This document shows, piece after piece, positions 1 to 6,818 of a DNA stretch of 9,703 nucleotides. Within the stretch, counting starts at the first letter, position 1; the number at the start of each line of letters is the position of its first letter. The translations under genes were made by a program, and so were the position numbers. Under the pieces are notes generated by a model that saw nothing but the letters and a program-made list of their open reading frames with translations, was not told the DNA's origin and ran no database searches. The stretch is from AA29 sp041481445 (GTDB lineage: Bacteria > Acidobacteriota > Vicinamibacteria > Fen-336): positions 1 to 9,703 of the forward strand of contig JBGPBV010000210.1 of the NCBI GenBank assembly GCA_041481445.1, written 5' to 3'.

Positions 1-327
1 CTGTTCCGCGAGAAGAAGTACACCGAGTCGCTCGACGAGTTCCTGCAAGCGGCGAAGCTGAGCCCGTCGAGCGCGCTCGCCGCCAACAACGTCGGCTTCA
101 CCTACTACAAGCTCGAGCGCTTCGAGGAGGCCGCCCCCTGGTTCGAGAAGACGATCGCCCTCGACCCCAGGCGCGCGATCGCCTACGCCAACCTGGGCGA
201 CGCGGACCTGAGGCTCGGGCGGACCGCCGAGGCGCGCCGGATGTACGAGGCGTACCTGCAGATGCAGCCCAGCGCGAGCTACGCGAGTACGGTCCGGAAG
301 AGGCTTTCGGAGCTCGGCGCCCGCTAG
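1..327 (+). CDS. TPR-repeat protein, C-terminal end (5' truncated by window)
   Basis: The reading frame is open from base 1 and ends at TAG 325-327, giving the last 108 residues of a protein that starts outside the window. The translation holds about three tetratricopeptide repeats of the usual 34-residue period. They can be recognised by the helix A patterns NNVGFTYYKLERFEEA and AYANLGDADLRLGRTAEA, each followed by a helix ending in ALDP or MQP. TPR arrays are protein-protein interaction scaffolds. Nothing in this fragment shows a catalytic domain, so the role of the full protein cannot be stated. It lies on the opposite strand from the respiratory operon and is separated from the next + strand gene by about 240 bases. 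The repeat assignment is secure; the function is unknown. Confidence 0.85.
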   Translation: MFREKKYTESLDEFLQAAKLSPSSALAANNVGFTYYKLERFEEAAPWFEKTIALDPRRAIAYANLGDADLRLGRTAEARRMYEAYLQMQPSASYASTVRKRLSELGAR

Positions 328-525
328 GACGAGCCCTCCCGCCACAGCCGCCGGGCCTCATCGGCGATGACGTCGTGATCGTGATGGGCGGACGCTGCCA
401 GCAAGATTGGGTCCACGGCGTGCCGAAGACCCCAGGCACGCCGGAGGCCAGGATCAGCGTCAACTTCCAATCCTCGGCGCAAGCCCGGCGGTGACGTCGC
501 CGGCGACCCCGAACGGTTCTCCACC

Positions 526-559
526 GATAGTCGACAACTATCAACTAATTCGATAGACT
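526..559 (+). promoter_or_regulatory. Promoter with overlapping inverted repeat (putative operator)
   Basis: A short AT-richer island precedes the winged-helix gene. It contains the inverted repeat GATAGT-cgaca-ACTATC (526-542) and a third GATAG copy at 552-556. TCGACA (531-536, one mismatch to the -35 consensus) and TAGACT (554-559, four of six -10 consensus bases) are spaced by 17 bases. The inverted repeat covers the -35 hexamer and the extra GATAG overlaps the -10. That is the arrangement expected if the downstream DNA-binding protein represses its own promoter. The -10 ends six bases before the GTG start and there is no Shine-Dalgarno sequence, so the transcript may be leaderless. The repeats are seen directly; promoter and operator roles are inferred. 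Confidence 0.5.
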
Positions 560-565
560 AGCCGT

Positions 566-1318
566 GTGTTCGACTACCTGGTGACGAGCCGCGCTCGTCG
601 GCAGCTCCTACGTCGGCTCTGGGCCGACAGGGTCAGCGGGAGTGTCACCGCACTTGCGCGGGCAAGCGGCGTGAGCTTCGCGGCTGCCCACCGCGAACTG
701 GAAGCCATGAAGGCCGCCGGACTGACCGTCGCCGAGCGCGACGGTGTCGCGACCGTCTATCGCGCGAACCTCGCCCATCCACAGGCAGACCTCCTGACGA
801 CCTTGTTGAAGGCGGCACCCCGCGCCCATGGCGTCTCGGGAGAGCAACGGCTGAGGGGGCGTTTGGCGGGCCTGGGCGCTCCGCTCGCCGGACCGGCGTC
901 ACCAACGCGAAACCCGCGGCCGGAGGAGGTGCTTGCCGATGCGCTGGTGCTGGCGCACCACAGCCCGACCGTGGCCCGTGTTCTCCCCGTCGCCTTCTGG
1001 CGGCAGCGCGACAAGTTGGACTATGAGCGCCTGGAGCGAGCGGCCACGCGGCGGGACGAGCGTCAGACCTTGGGGTTCTACCTCGAGTTGACCGGCCGGC
1101 TCGGCACGGATCGGCGTCTCGTACGCCGCGCGAGCGGTCTTCGAGACGGTCGCCGGACGGCCTTGCGGCCGTTCTTCTTCAGTGGGCGTGGGTCGTTTGC
1201 TCGGGCCGCGGCGCGGGAGAGGTCTCCGGCTCTGGCTCGGCGCTGGGGCTTCCTCATGAACATGGAGCTCGCGAGCTTCGCCACGACCTTCCGGAAGCAC
1301 GTGCCGGTCGCGGCTTGA
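566..1318 (+). CDS. Winged helix-turn-helix protein with uncharacterised C-terminal domain
   Basis: This 250-residue protein starts at GTG 566 and ends at TGA 1316-1318. Residues 1-80 form a MarR/ArsR-like winged helix. The helices run VTSRARRQLLRRLWAD and SVTALARASGVS, then a recognition helix around residues 37-52 (AAAHRELEAMKAAGL), then a wing ending in VYRANLAHPQADLL. A low-complexity linker (about 95-118) joins this to a C-terminal region (120-245) rich in Arg and aromatic residues that I do not recognise. Winged-helix proteins of this type are often encoded just upstream of MNT or DUF6036 nucleotidyltransferases. Here the stop overlaps the next gene's TTG start as TTGA, so the two are probably translationally coupled. 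It likely binds the inverted repeat immediately upstream. A role as antitoxin or regulator is inferred. No ribosome-binding site is visible before the start. Confidence 0.72.
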   Translation: MFDYLVTSRARRQLLRRLWADRVSGSVTALARASGVSFAAAHRELEAMKAAGLTVAERDGVATVYRANLAHPQADLLTTLLKAAPRAHGVSGEQRLRGRLAGLGAPLAGPASPTRNPRPEEVLADALVLAHHSPTVARVLPVAFWRQRDKLDYERLERAATRRDERQTLGFYLELTGRLGTDRRLVRRASGLRDGRRTALRPFFFSGRGSFARAAARERSPALARRWGFLMNMELASFATTFRKHVPVAA

Positions 1319-1909
1319 GATACTACGTCCGAGCCGAGATCGAACGCTTCCTGCGGGCCGTCGATCTCGCTCTCACGCGGCCCGCCACCGTGGTCGTCAT
1401 CGGCGGCGGCGCCGCCGCGCTGAAGTATCGGGTCGACGATCCGACCACGGATATCGACACCTTCAACGCCCTTGGAGCCGACCTCCAGCGAGCGATACGG
1501 GCGGCACGAGAGGCGACCGGCCTGGCCATGCCCTTCGAGCAGAGCGGCGTCGCCGACGGACCGCATGACTTCGGTACTCGTGCCTGAGCGTCACGATCTG
1601 GCCCTGATGAAGACGGTGCGTGGCGATCAGGCGGACTTCGCGAAGCTGCAGGCCATCCACGATCGAAAGCCGTTCGACCTCTCCGTGCTGCTCCGGCGTT
1701 ACGAGGAGGAGATGGGTCACGTGGTGATCGATCCGCGGCGGTTACGCTGGAACTTCCTGGCCCTCGTCGAGAGCCTGTTCCCGGAGGCCGTGCCTCTCGT
1801 CGAGAAGGCGCTCGAACGACCGGATCAGAGGAACCAGCTCGATGCTTTCCTGGCCTCGCCGGCCAGCCTCAAGAAGCGCCGCCGCTCACCGCGCCGTCCT
1901 CCCAGGTAG
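1315..1909 (+). pseudogene. DUF6036-type nucleotidyltransferase, frameshifted
   Basis: Two adjoining reading frames together resemble one DUF6036 (AbiEii/MNT-like) nucleotidyltransferase. The first, TTG 1315 to TGA 1587, gives 90 residues with the N-terminal helix, a glycine motif VVIGGGAAALKYR (residues 27-39) and the metal-binding TTDIDTF (Asp46, Asp48). The second frame, open to TAG 1909, continues with DRMTSVLVPERHDLALMKT, then a GDQADF helix, EEEMGHVVIDPRRLRWNF and a basic tail, which are typical of the C-terminal half of the family. The frame moves by +1 near 1550-1580. The two halves share the same bases there, so about ten residues also seem to be missing; a small out-of-frame deletion fits better than a single-base slip. 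ATG 1565 could start a C-terminal fragment. The gene is either decayed or mis-sequenced. In intact pairs the family is thought to act as a toxin or modifying enzyme. Confidence 0.7.
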
Positions 1910-1915
1910 GCAGTT

Positions 1916-1936
1916 ACGAGCCGCGCACGGCCTCGT
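1916..1936. terminator. Weak hairpin between convergent genes
   Basis: Between the end of the nucleotidyltransferase gene (1909) and the end of the convergent M50-like gene (1948), the sequence ACGAGCC, a six-base loop and GGCCTCGT can fold into a seven-pair stem with one bulged C. There is no T tract on either side, so it is not a classical intrinsic terminator. Its position between convergent genes is the main argument for a termination role. Confidence 0.22.
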
Positions 1937-1947
1937 CCGTCGCTCCG

Positions 1948-2655
1948 TCATGGGCTCGAGGTGCCGGACGGGCCTTCTCGGCCACGCGACGTCAAGAAGA
2001 GGGCCCACCCCGCCCCCGCCGTGGCCAGGACGAGCCAGATCGCGCCCCACACGACGGCGGGTATTCCGGTGATGCTCGCCATCGTGTGGGCGTCGCTGGC
2101 GGGGACGTCACGCAGCAGCAGGTCGGAGGCGATGTCCCAGGGAGCGTAGAGGCAGCTCACGGTTCCGATGACGCGCAGCAGCGTGTCGGAGACGGCGGGC
2201 CCGAGGTAGGCGGCGGTGCCGATGAGCACCGCTCCCGCGCCCAGGCCATAGACGATTCCGAAGCCGGTGCGCACGTAGAGCGCGGTCACCACGATGACGA
2301 AGACGCCCACGAGCCCGACGAGGAGCCGGTCGAGACGCGTGCGCGCCGCGGCCACGAGGAAGAGCGCGCCCCAGAGCATGCTTCCCAGGTAGCCGGCGCT
2401 CGCGGTCAAGAACCGCGAGCCGCCCCGCGTCCAGCACACGCCCCCCTGGTCCGCGCTCAGCTCGATGCGCACGATCGAGCCGCCGGTGGCGACGGCGGCC
2501 AGGCCGTGCGAGATCTCGTGGAGGAAGACGACGAAGATCTTGAGCGGATAGACCACCGGCGTGTCCCAGAGCACGTAGACGACGGCGGCCATGACGAGAG
2601 TCACGATCGTGGTCAGGCGCGGGCGTGAGGGCCGGCTCATGGCGGAGGATGTCAT
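1948..2655 (-). CDS. M50B-like integral membrane metallopeptidase-family protein
   Basis: This 235-residue, multi-spanning membrane protein contains the zinc-site motif HEISHG at residues 46-51 in its second hydrophobic segment. Further hydrophobic helices lie at about 84-103, 107-126, 130-152 and 195-222. Near the C terminus, ASDAHTMASITGIPAVVWG (Asp188) matches the conserved 'SDA...TGIP...W' block of the Peptidase_M50B-like family and could provide the third metal ligand. M50 relatives cleave substrates within membranes, but the M50B-like branch is poorly characterised and its substrate here is unknown. ATG 2655 lies eight bases after the stop of the octahaem cytochrome gene, so it appears to be the last gene of that operon. 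ATG 2640 is an alternative start; neither has a clear ribosome-binding site. The family assignment is firm; protease activity is inferred from the motif. Confidence 0.82.
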   Translation of the reverse strand: MTSSAMSRPSRPRLTTIVTLVMAAVVYVLWDTPVVYPLKIFVVFLHEISHGLAAVATGGSIVRIELSADQGGVCWTRGGSRFLTASAGYLGSMLWGALFLVAAARTRLDRLLVGLVGVFVIVVTALYVRTGFGIVYGLGAGAVLIGTAAYLGPAVSDTLLRVIGTVSCLYAPWDIASDLLLRDVPASDAHTMASITGIPAVVWGAIWLVLATAGAGWALFLTSRGREGPSGTSSP

Positions 2656-2663
2656 TGGTACCA

Positions 2664-4934
2664 CTATCGCCGGCCGCCGATGAGGCTCCGGAGCTGGCCC
2701 GCCTCCGGGCGGGAGGGGTCGATCGCGGCCAGCCGGTCGGCGATGGGCCCCACCTCCGCCAGTCGCCCCTGGCGCAGGAGGGAGTCGCCCAGGGCGAAGA
2801 CGAGGTCGTAGCTCGACGGCTCGAGCTCGACCGCCCGCCGCAGCATCCGCTCCGCCTCGGCGTTGCGCCCGACCCGGGAGAGAGCGAGCCCGGCGTTGTA
2901 GGCGGCACGCGCGTAGGACGGCATCCCCGCCGCGGCGCGGGCGAGCAGGCCCGCCGCCTCCTCCATCTTCCCCGTCTCGGCCACGAGGAGACCGAGGGAA
3001 TAGGCCACCTGGGCCTCCTCCGGGTGTGCGGCGAGGACCTCGCGCAGCAGCTTCTCGGCCTCGACGTTCCTCCCCTGCCGGGCCAGGAGGAGGGCGAGGT
3101 TCACCTTCGGCGGATAGAAGAGGTCGTCGACCGCGATCGCCCTCCGGTAGTACTCCTCCGCCCGGGCCGGCTCGTTCCTCCGCTCGTACAGGAGCCCCAG
3201 GTTGTGCCCCGCCGACGAGAAGTCGAGGGAATACTCCATCGCCTTCACGTAGTCCGCGAGCGCGGTGGCGAGGGCGTCCTGCTGGTAGGGGCGCAGGAGC
3301 GCCGGCGGCGTGCCCGCGAGCTGCACCGCGGCCTCGAGGCGGACCGCCCGGAACGGGTCGGAGAGGAGCGGCGCGAGGCGGGACGCGCGCTCCGCCTCGT
3401 CCTCGATCGGGGCCTCCGCCACCGCCGTCCTCCTCAAGAGCGGCTCCTCGTCGAGGAGGGCGGCGCGGAAGGCCGCGGTCACGTCGGCCCCCCGGTAGCG
3501 GCCCAGGAGCGAGAGGGCGGTGGCCCTCACCAGCGTCGGGGAGAGCCGGTCGCCGGCGAGCCTCAGGAGATCGGCCTTCGCGGCCGGCTCCTCCCGCCTC
3601 CCCGCGGCGAGGACGGTCCCGTAGTGCGGCTTGCGCGCCGTGCCGTACCACTTGTCGTAGGCGGCGCCCACCCAGGAGAGCGGCTTGTCCGCGTGGCAGC
3701 GGCTGCACGCATTGGGCACGCCCAGGTCCTTCGTCAGGTCGGGCCGCGGGATCCGGATGCTGTGGTCGGCGCGCAGGTGAACGACCATGAACGGGGACTT
3801 CGGCATGTGGCAGGAGATGCAGAGCGCGCCCGCGCTCGGCTGCCCCTTCCATTCCTTCTTGTGGAAGTGGTGGCGCGCGTCGTCGTAGGCGCCCGCGGCG
3901 TGGCACTGGAGGCAGACCCCGTTGCCTTCCTGGCGGAGCTTCAGCGTATGGGCGTCGTGGCAGTCGGTGCAGCGGACGCCGATCCGGAACATCTTGCTCT
4001 GGACGAAGGAGCCGTACTCGAAGTCCTCGTCGAGGATCTGCCCGTCCGGGTAGTAGAGGCCCTCCGCGAGCAGGACCGGGAGGTGGTTGTCGAGGAGCTC
4101 CGACCGGCGGTGGTCGTAGTCCCCCAGCTCCGTGCGCCGCGAGTGGCAGGGGGCGCACTGCTCGACGAGCTGGCGGCTCGTGATCCCCGAGGTCTTCATG
4201 ACGAGGCCGGCGTTGTCGAGCCGGGCCCGGCCCATCGGCGGCACCTCCGCCCAGGCCACGTGGCGCGAGCCGGGCCCGTGGCAGGCCTCGCAGCTCACGT
4301 CGATCTCCGACCACGTGGTCCGGTAGGTGTCGGTCCGGGCGTCGAACCCTTTAATGAGGTTGGTGGAGTGGCACTCGGCGCACATGCCGTTCCAGTTCTG
4401 GCCGTTGCGCGTCCAGTGGAGCCAGTCGGACGGCGGGATGCGCTGGCCCGGGTAGAGGAAGAACCAGCGCTTCCCCGGAACGTCCCACGCCAGCGAGAAG
4501 GCCTGCATCCGCCCGCCCGGAAAGCGGATGAGGTACTGCTGCAGGGGGTCCCAGCCGAACGTGTAGGCCACCTCGAAGGTCGTCTTCTTCCCGTCCGGCC
4601 CGTCCGTCTCAATCAGGAACCTCGGCCCGTCCCGGAAGAAACGAGCCTTCATCCCGTCGCCCTCGAAAGAGGTGCCGGAGAAGTCGCCCCGGACCGTCGC
4701 CTCGGTGGCCTCGGTCATCGCCCGGTCGTGGTGCGAGCCGGTCCAGGCCCTGGTCGCCTTCTCGTGGCAGCGCGCGCACGCGGTGCGGCCCACGAACGTG
4801 GCCTCGGCTTCCACCGGCGCCCGCGCCGCGGGGGCGCGGAACGACTCGCGGAGCAGGTGGAGCGGACAGGAGGCGACGACGAGGGTGGCGCCGGCCAGCG
4901 CCGCGGCTCGCCAGGGTGCCAGGGCGTCGGTCAA
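2664..4934 (-). CDS. Octahaem c-type cytochrome with HEAT-like and TPR repeats
   Basis: This 756-residue exported electron-transfer protein has eight CxxCH haem c attachment sites, at Cys53, 185, 215, 260, 322, 341, 372 and 410. The first is followed by W-x-x-SHHDRAM, and the seventh and eighth by CHMPKSPFMVVH and DHSIRIPRPDL. These are hallmarks of the cytochrome c554-like/TPR family common in environmental bacteria. HEAT-like helices occupy about 455-545 and four or more TPRs occupy 565-745. The N terminus is hydrophobic (10-27) with a possible lipobox VVASC at Cys23, so the protein is either a lipoprotein or anchored by an uncleaved signal. The start is TTG 4934, preceded by GAGGGA and four bases after the Rieske stop, implying coupled translation. 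Its place directly after Rieske and cytochrome b suggests it takes electrons from that complex in place of a cytochrome c1. Haem-binding is clear from sequence; the partner role is inferred. An enzymatic role, such as a nitrogen or sulfur oxyanion reductase, cannot be excluded. Confidence 0.9.
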   Translation of the reverse strand: MTDALAPWRAAALAGATLVVASCPLHLLRESFRAPAARAPVEAEATFVGRTACARCHEKATRAWTGSHHDRAMTEATEATVRGDFSGTSFEGDGMKARFFRDGPRFLIETDGPDGKKTTFEVAYTFGWDPLQQYLIRFPGGRMQAFSLAWDVPGKRWFFLYPGQRIPPSDWLHWTRNGQNWNGMCAECHSTNLIKGFDARTDTYRTTWSEIDVSCEACHGPGSRHVAWAEVPPMGRARLDNAGLVMKTSGITSRQLVEQCAPCHSRRTELGDYDHRRSELLDNHLPVLLAEGLYYPDGQILDEDFEYGSFVQSKMFRIGVRCTDCHDAHTLKLRQEGNGVCLQCHAAGAYDDARHHFHKKEWKGQPSAGALCISCHMPKSPFMVVHLRADHSIRIPRPDLTKDLGVPNACSRCHADKPLSWVGAAYDKWYGTARKPHYGTVLAAGRREEPAAKADLLRLAGDRLSPTLVRATALSLLGRYRGADVTAAFRAALLDEEPLLRRTAVAEAPIEDEAERASRLAPLLSDPFRAVRLEAAVQLAGTPPALLRPYQQDALATALADYVKAMEYSLDFSSAGHNLGLLYERRNEPARAEEYYRRAIAVDDLFYPPKVNLALLLARQGRNVEAEKLLREVLAAHPEEAQVAYSLGLLVAETGKMEEAAGLLARAAAGMPSYARAAYNAGLALSRVGRNAEAERMLRRAVELEPSSYDLVFALGDSLLRQGRLAEVGPIADRLAAIDPSRPEAGQLRSLIGGRR

Positions 4935-4938
4935 TCCC

Positions 4939-5427
4939 TCAGCCCCTCGTGACCTGTGACGCGTCGAAGGCCGAGCGCCGGACCGGGGCCGACACGTCCA
5001 CCTTCACGATCCCGTTCTCGATCCGCACCGCGAAGAGGTCGAGGGGACGGGGCGCGGGCGGGGCGAGCACGTCTCCGCGCAGGTCGAACGCCGACGCGTG
5101 GCAGGGGCAGGCGAACCGGCCGGAGGCCTCGTCCCAGGGGACGCTGCACCCGAGGTGCGTGCACTGCCGGTGGAGCGCCAGGAAGCCGCCGTCGGCGAGC
5201 CTCACCAGGTAGAACTTCCCCTCGGGGAAGGCCGTCACCGATCCGGGCGCGAAGCCGTCCGACGGCCCGGCGACGACGAGGCTCCCGCCGTCCTTCGGCG
5301 CCCGGCGCCGCGGCTTCACGAACGAGGCGACGATCCACGCGGCCTCCCCCAGGGCGGCCACGCCGATCCCGAGCCACGCCAGCCCCAGGAAGGAGCGACG
5401 CCCGGGCGGCGTCCCGGCGGGCTTCAC
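4939..5427 (-). CDS. Rieske [2Fe-2S] protein of cytochrome bc/b6f-type complex
   Basis: This 162-residue protein carries both Rieske cluster boxes. CTHLGC gives ligands Cys89 and His91, and CPCHAS gives Cys107 and His110; Cys94 and Cys109 would form the stabilising disulfide. The N terminus has a twin-arginine signal, GRRSFLG at residues 9-15, followed by one hydrophobic segment to about residue 36 that should anchor it in the membrane. The soluble cluster domain would then face the periplasm. It would move electrons from quinol at the Qo site of cytochrome b to a c-type cytochrome. GTG 5427 was chosen because it overlaps the cytochrome b stop as GTGA. In-frame GTG codons slightly upstream, inside cytochrome b, are possible. 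The gene follows cytochrome b rather than preceding it as in many petABC or fbc operons. Confidence 0.93.
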   Translation of the reverse strand: MKPAGTPPGRRSFLGLAWLGIGVAALGEAAWIVASFVKPRRRAPKDGGSLVVAGPSDGFAPGSVTAFPEGKFYLVRLADGGFLALHRQCTHLGCSVPWDEASGRFACPCHASAFDLRGDVLAPPAPRPLDLFAVRIENGIVKVDVSAPVRRSAFDASQVTRG

Positions 5428-6818
5428 GCGTTCCACGGCCACACCAGCCTCATGCCGGGCCCGCGGAACCAGATCCCCGTCGCGGTCAGCACGGCGAACC
5501 CGGCGGCGAGGAAGACGAAGAGGGCCTGCGCCGCCTCGAGCCGCGTCGCCCCGAGGCGCGAACGCAGAAGGCGGAAGCCCACCCCGCACACGACGAGGAG
5601 CGCAGACAGGGGAAGCAGGCCGCGAGTCACCAGGGCCGCGCTCCCGGCCAGGCTCCCGGGGCCCCCGAGCAGGAGATGGTCGATGACGATCAGCACGCAC
5701 GTGGTGGCCACGCCGGCGACGGCGGCCAGGCGGGCCGTCCTCCGGCCCCTGTCCGAGAGGAACCACGCCCCGCGCGGCTCATCCTTCGGAAATCCGAGAT
5801 ACGGCAGCGCGCCCAGTGCGAGGGCGCCCAGCACGGGCACGACGACGACCGCGAAGAGCGGGTGGAGGTGGATGAGGAGCTCCTGGAAGCCGAGGAAGTA
5901 CCACGGTGCCTTGGCCGGGTTCGGGGACAGGCCCGGGTTGGCCGGAGGCCCGAGAGGGGCCCGGACGAGGGCCGAGAAGAGCGACACGGCCGCGAGCAGG
6001 AGGAGTCCCACCGCCGCCTCCCGCCACAGGAGGTCCGGCAGGAAGAGCACCTGCTCGGGCTTCCCCCTCTCGTCGAGGACGGCGTCCGGGGGCACGACGA
6101 CTCCGCCGGCTCGGCGCACGCGCCAGAAGTGGAACAGCGCACCGGCGAAGAGCAGCGCAGGGAGCCACTGGGTGTGGAGCGCGTAGTACGTGCCGAGCGT
6201 CTCGGGGCCGATCTCGGGCCCACCCCGCAGCAGCCCCGCGAGCGCGGACCCCGCGAAAGGCACGTATCCGGCCATCCCGGTGACGATCGTGACCGCCCAG
6301 TAGGCGAGCTGGTCCCAGGGCAGCAGGTATCCCGTGAAGCTCGCGGCGGCGATCGCGGCGAGCAGGACGAGGCCGACGAGCCAGTTCAGCGCGCGCCCGT
6401 CGAGGAAGCCGCCCGTGAAGAAGACGCGGAGCATGTGGAGAAAGGCGACGAGGACGAGGAGGTTCGCGCTCCAGTGGTGGACGGAGCGGACGAACGCCCC
6501 GAAGGGAACTTCCGCCTGCAGCCTCTCGATCGACGCGTAGGCCTCGCCGGGCACGGGCGTGTAGCCCAGCATCAGCAGCGAGCCCGTCAGGGCGAGGACG
6601 GAGAGGAGGACGAGCGACATGCCCCCGAGGCCGAACGTGTGCGTGAAGCGGATCGTGGCTTTCGGGACGCGGACGGGGCGGAGGTGCAGGACGAAGGTGC
6701 CCACCACGGTTCGCGCCCTGTCCCCGTCGGTCGCCGGGACGGTCAGGAAGCGCCCGAGCCACGAGAGGGAGCTCCGCCCGGCCGGCTCCGGCGCGCCGCT
6801 CGAACGGCTCCGCTTCAC
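5424..6818 (-). CDS. Cytochrome b (b6-type, fused with subunit IV-like half)
   Basis: This 464-residue membrane protein is the quinol-oxidising core of a Rieske/cytochrome b complex. Haem ligands are His114 and His128 in helix B (RSVHHWSANLLVLVAFLH) and His215 and His230 in helix D (LHTQWLPALLFAGALFH). The 14 intervening residues in helix D match cytochrome b6 rather than mitochondrial cytochrome b. TGYLLPWDQLAYWAVTIVTG is the conserved helix C/Qo region, and APWYFLGFQELL (304-315) stands at the PEWY position of the subunit IV half. The b6 cysteine that binds the extra haem ci is absent (Gly63 aligns there). At least three further C-terminal hydrophobic helices follow (about 318-340, 361-383, 400-416, 430-450). 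The start GTG 6818 has no strong ribosome-binding site; an in-frame GTG lies at 6827. The gene ends inside the Rieske start (GTGA overlap) and is the first gene of the operon. Confidence 0.93.
   Translation of the reverse strand: MKRSRSSGAPEPAGRSSLSWLGRFLTVPATDGDRARTVVGTFVLHLRPVRVPKATIRFTHTFGLGGMSLVLLSVLALTGSLLMLGYTPVPGEAYASIERLQAEVPFGAFVRSVHHWSANLLVLVAFLHMLRVFFTGGFLDGRALNWLVGLVLLAAIAAASFTGYLLPWDQLAYWAVTIVTGMAGYVPFAGSALAGLLRGGPEIGPETLGTYYALHTQWLPALLFAGALFHFWRVRRAGGVVVPPDAVLDERGKPEQVLFLPDLLWREAAVGLLLLAAVSLFSALVRAPLGPPANPGLSPNPAKAPWYFLGFQELLIHLHPLFAVVVVPVLGALALGALPYLGFPKDEPRGAWFLSDRGRRTARLAAVAGVATTCVLIVIDHLLLGGPGSLAGSAALVTRGLLPLSALLVVCGVGFRLLRSRLGATRLEAAQALFVFLAAGFAVLTATGIWFRGPGMRLVWPWNA

Noticed and set aside
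2656..4314. Upstream extension of the M50B-like frame into the octahaem cytochrome gene
   Set aside because: The extension is Arg/Pro/Gly-rich antiframe sequence inside a real gene. The meaningful protein begins at ATG 2655 (or 2640).
2625..4952. A 775-codon open frame on the + strand antisense to the octahaem cytochrome
   Set aside because: It is a by-product of high GC content. Its translation is low-complexity (Arg, Glu, Gly, Val) with no domain pattern, while the opposite strand carries eight CxxCH motifs and TPRs.
5428..5766. Upstream extension of the Rieske frame inside cytochrome b
   Set aside because: Its translation has no family similarity; the Tat motif lies just after GTG 5427, which overlaps the cytochrome b stop.
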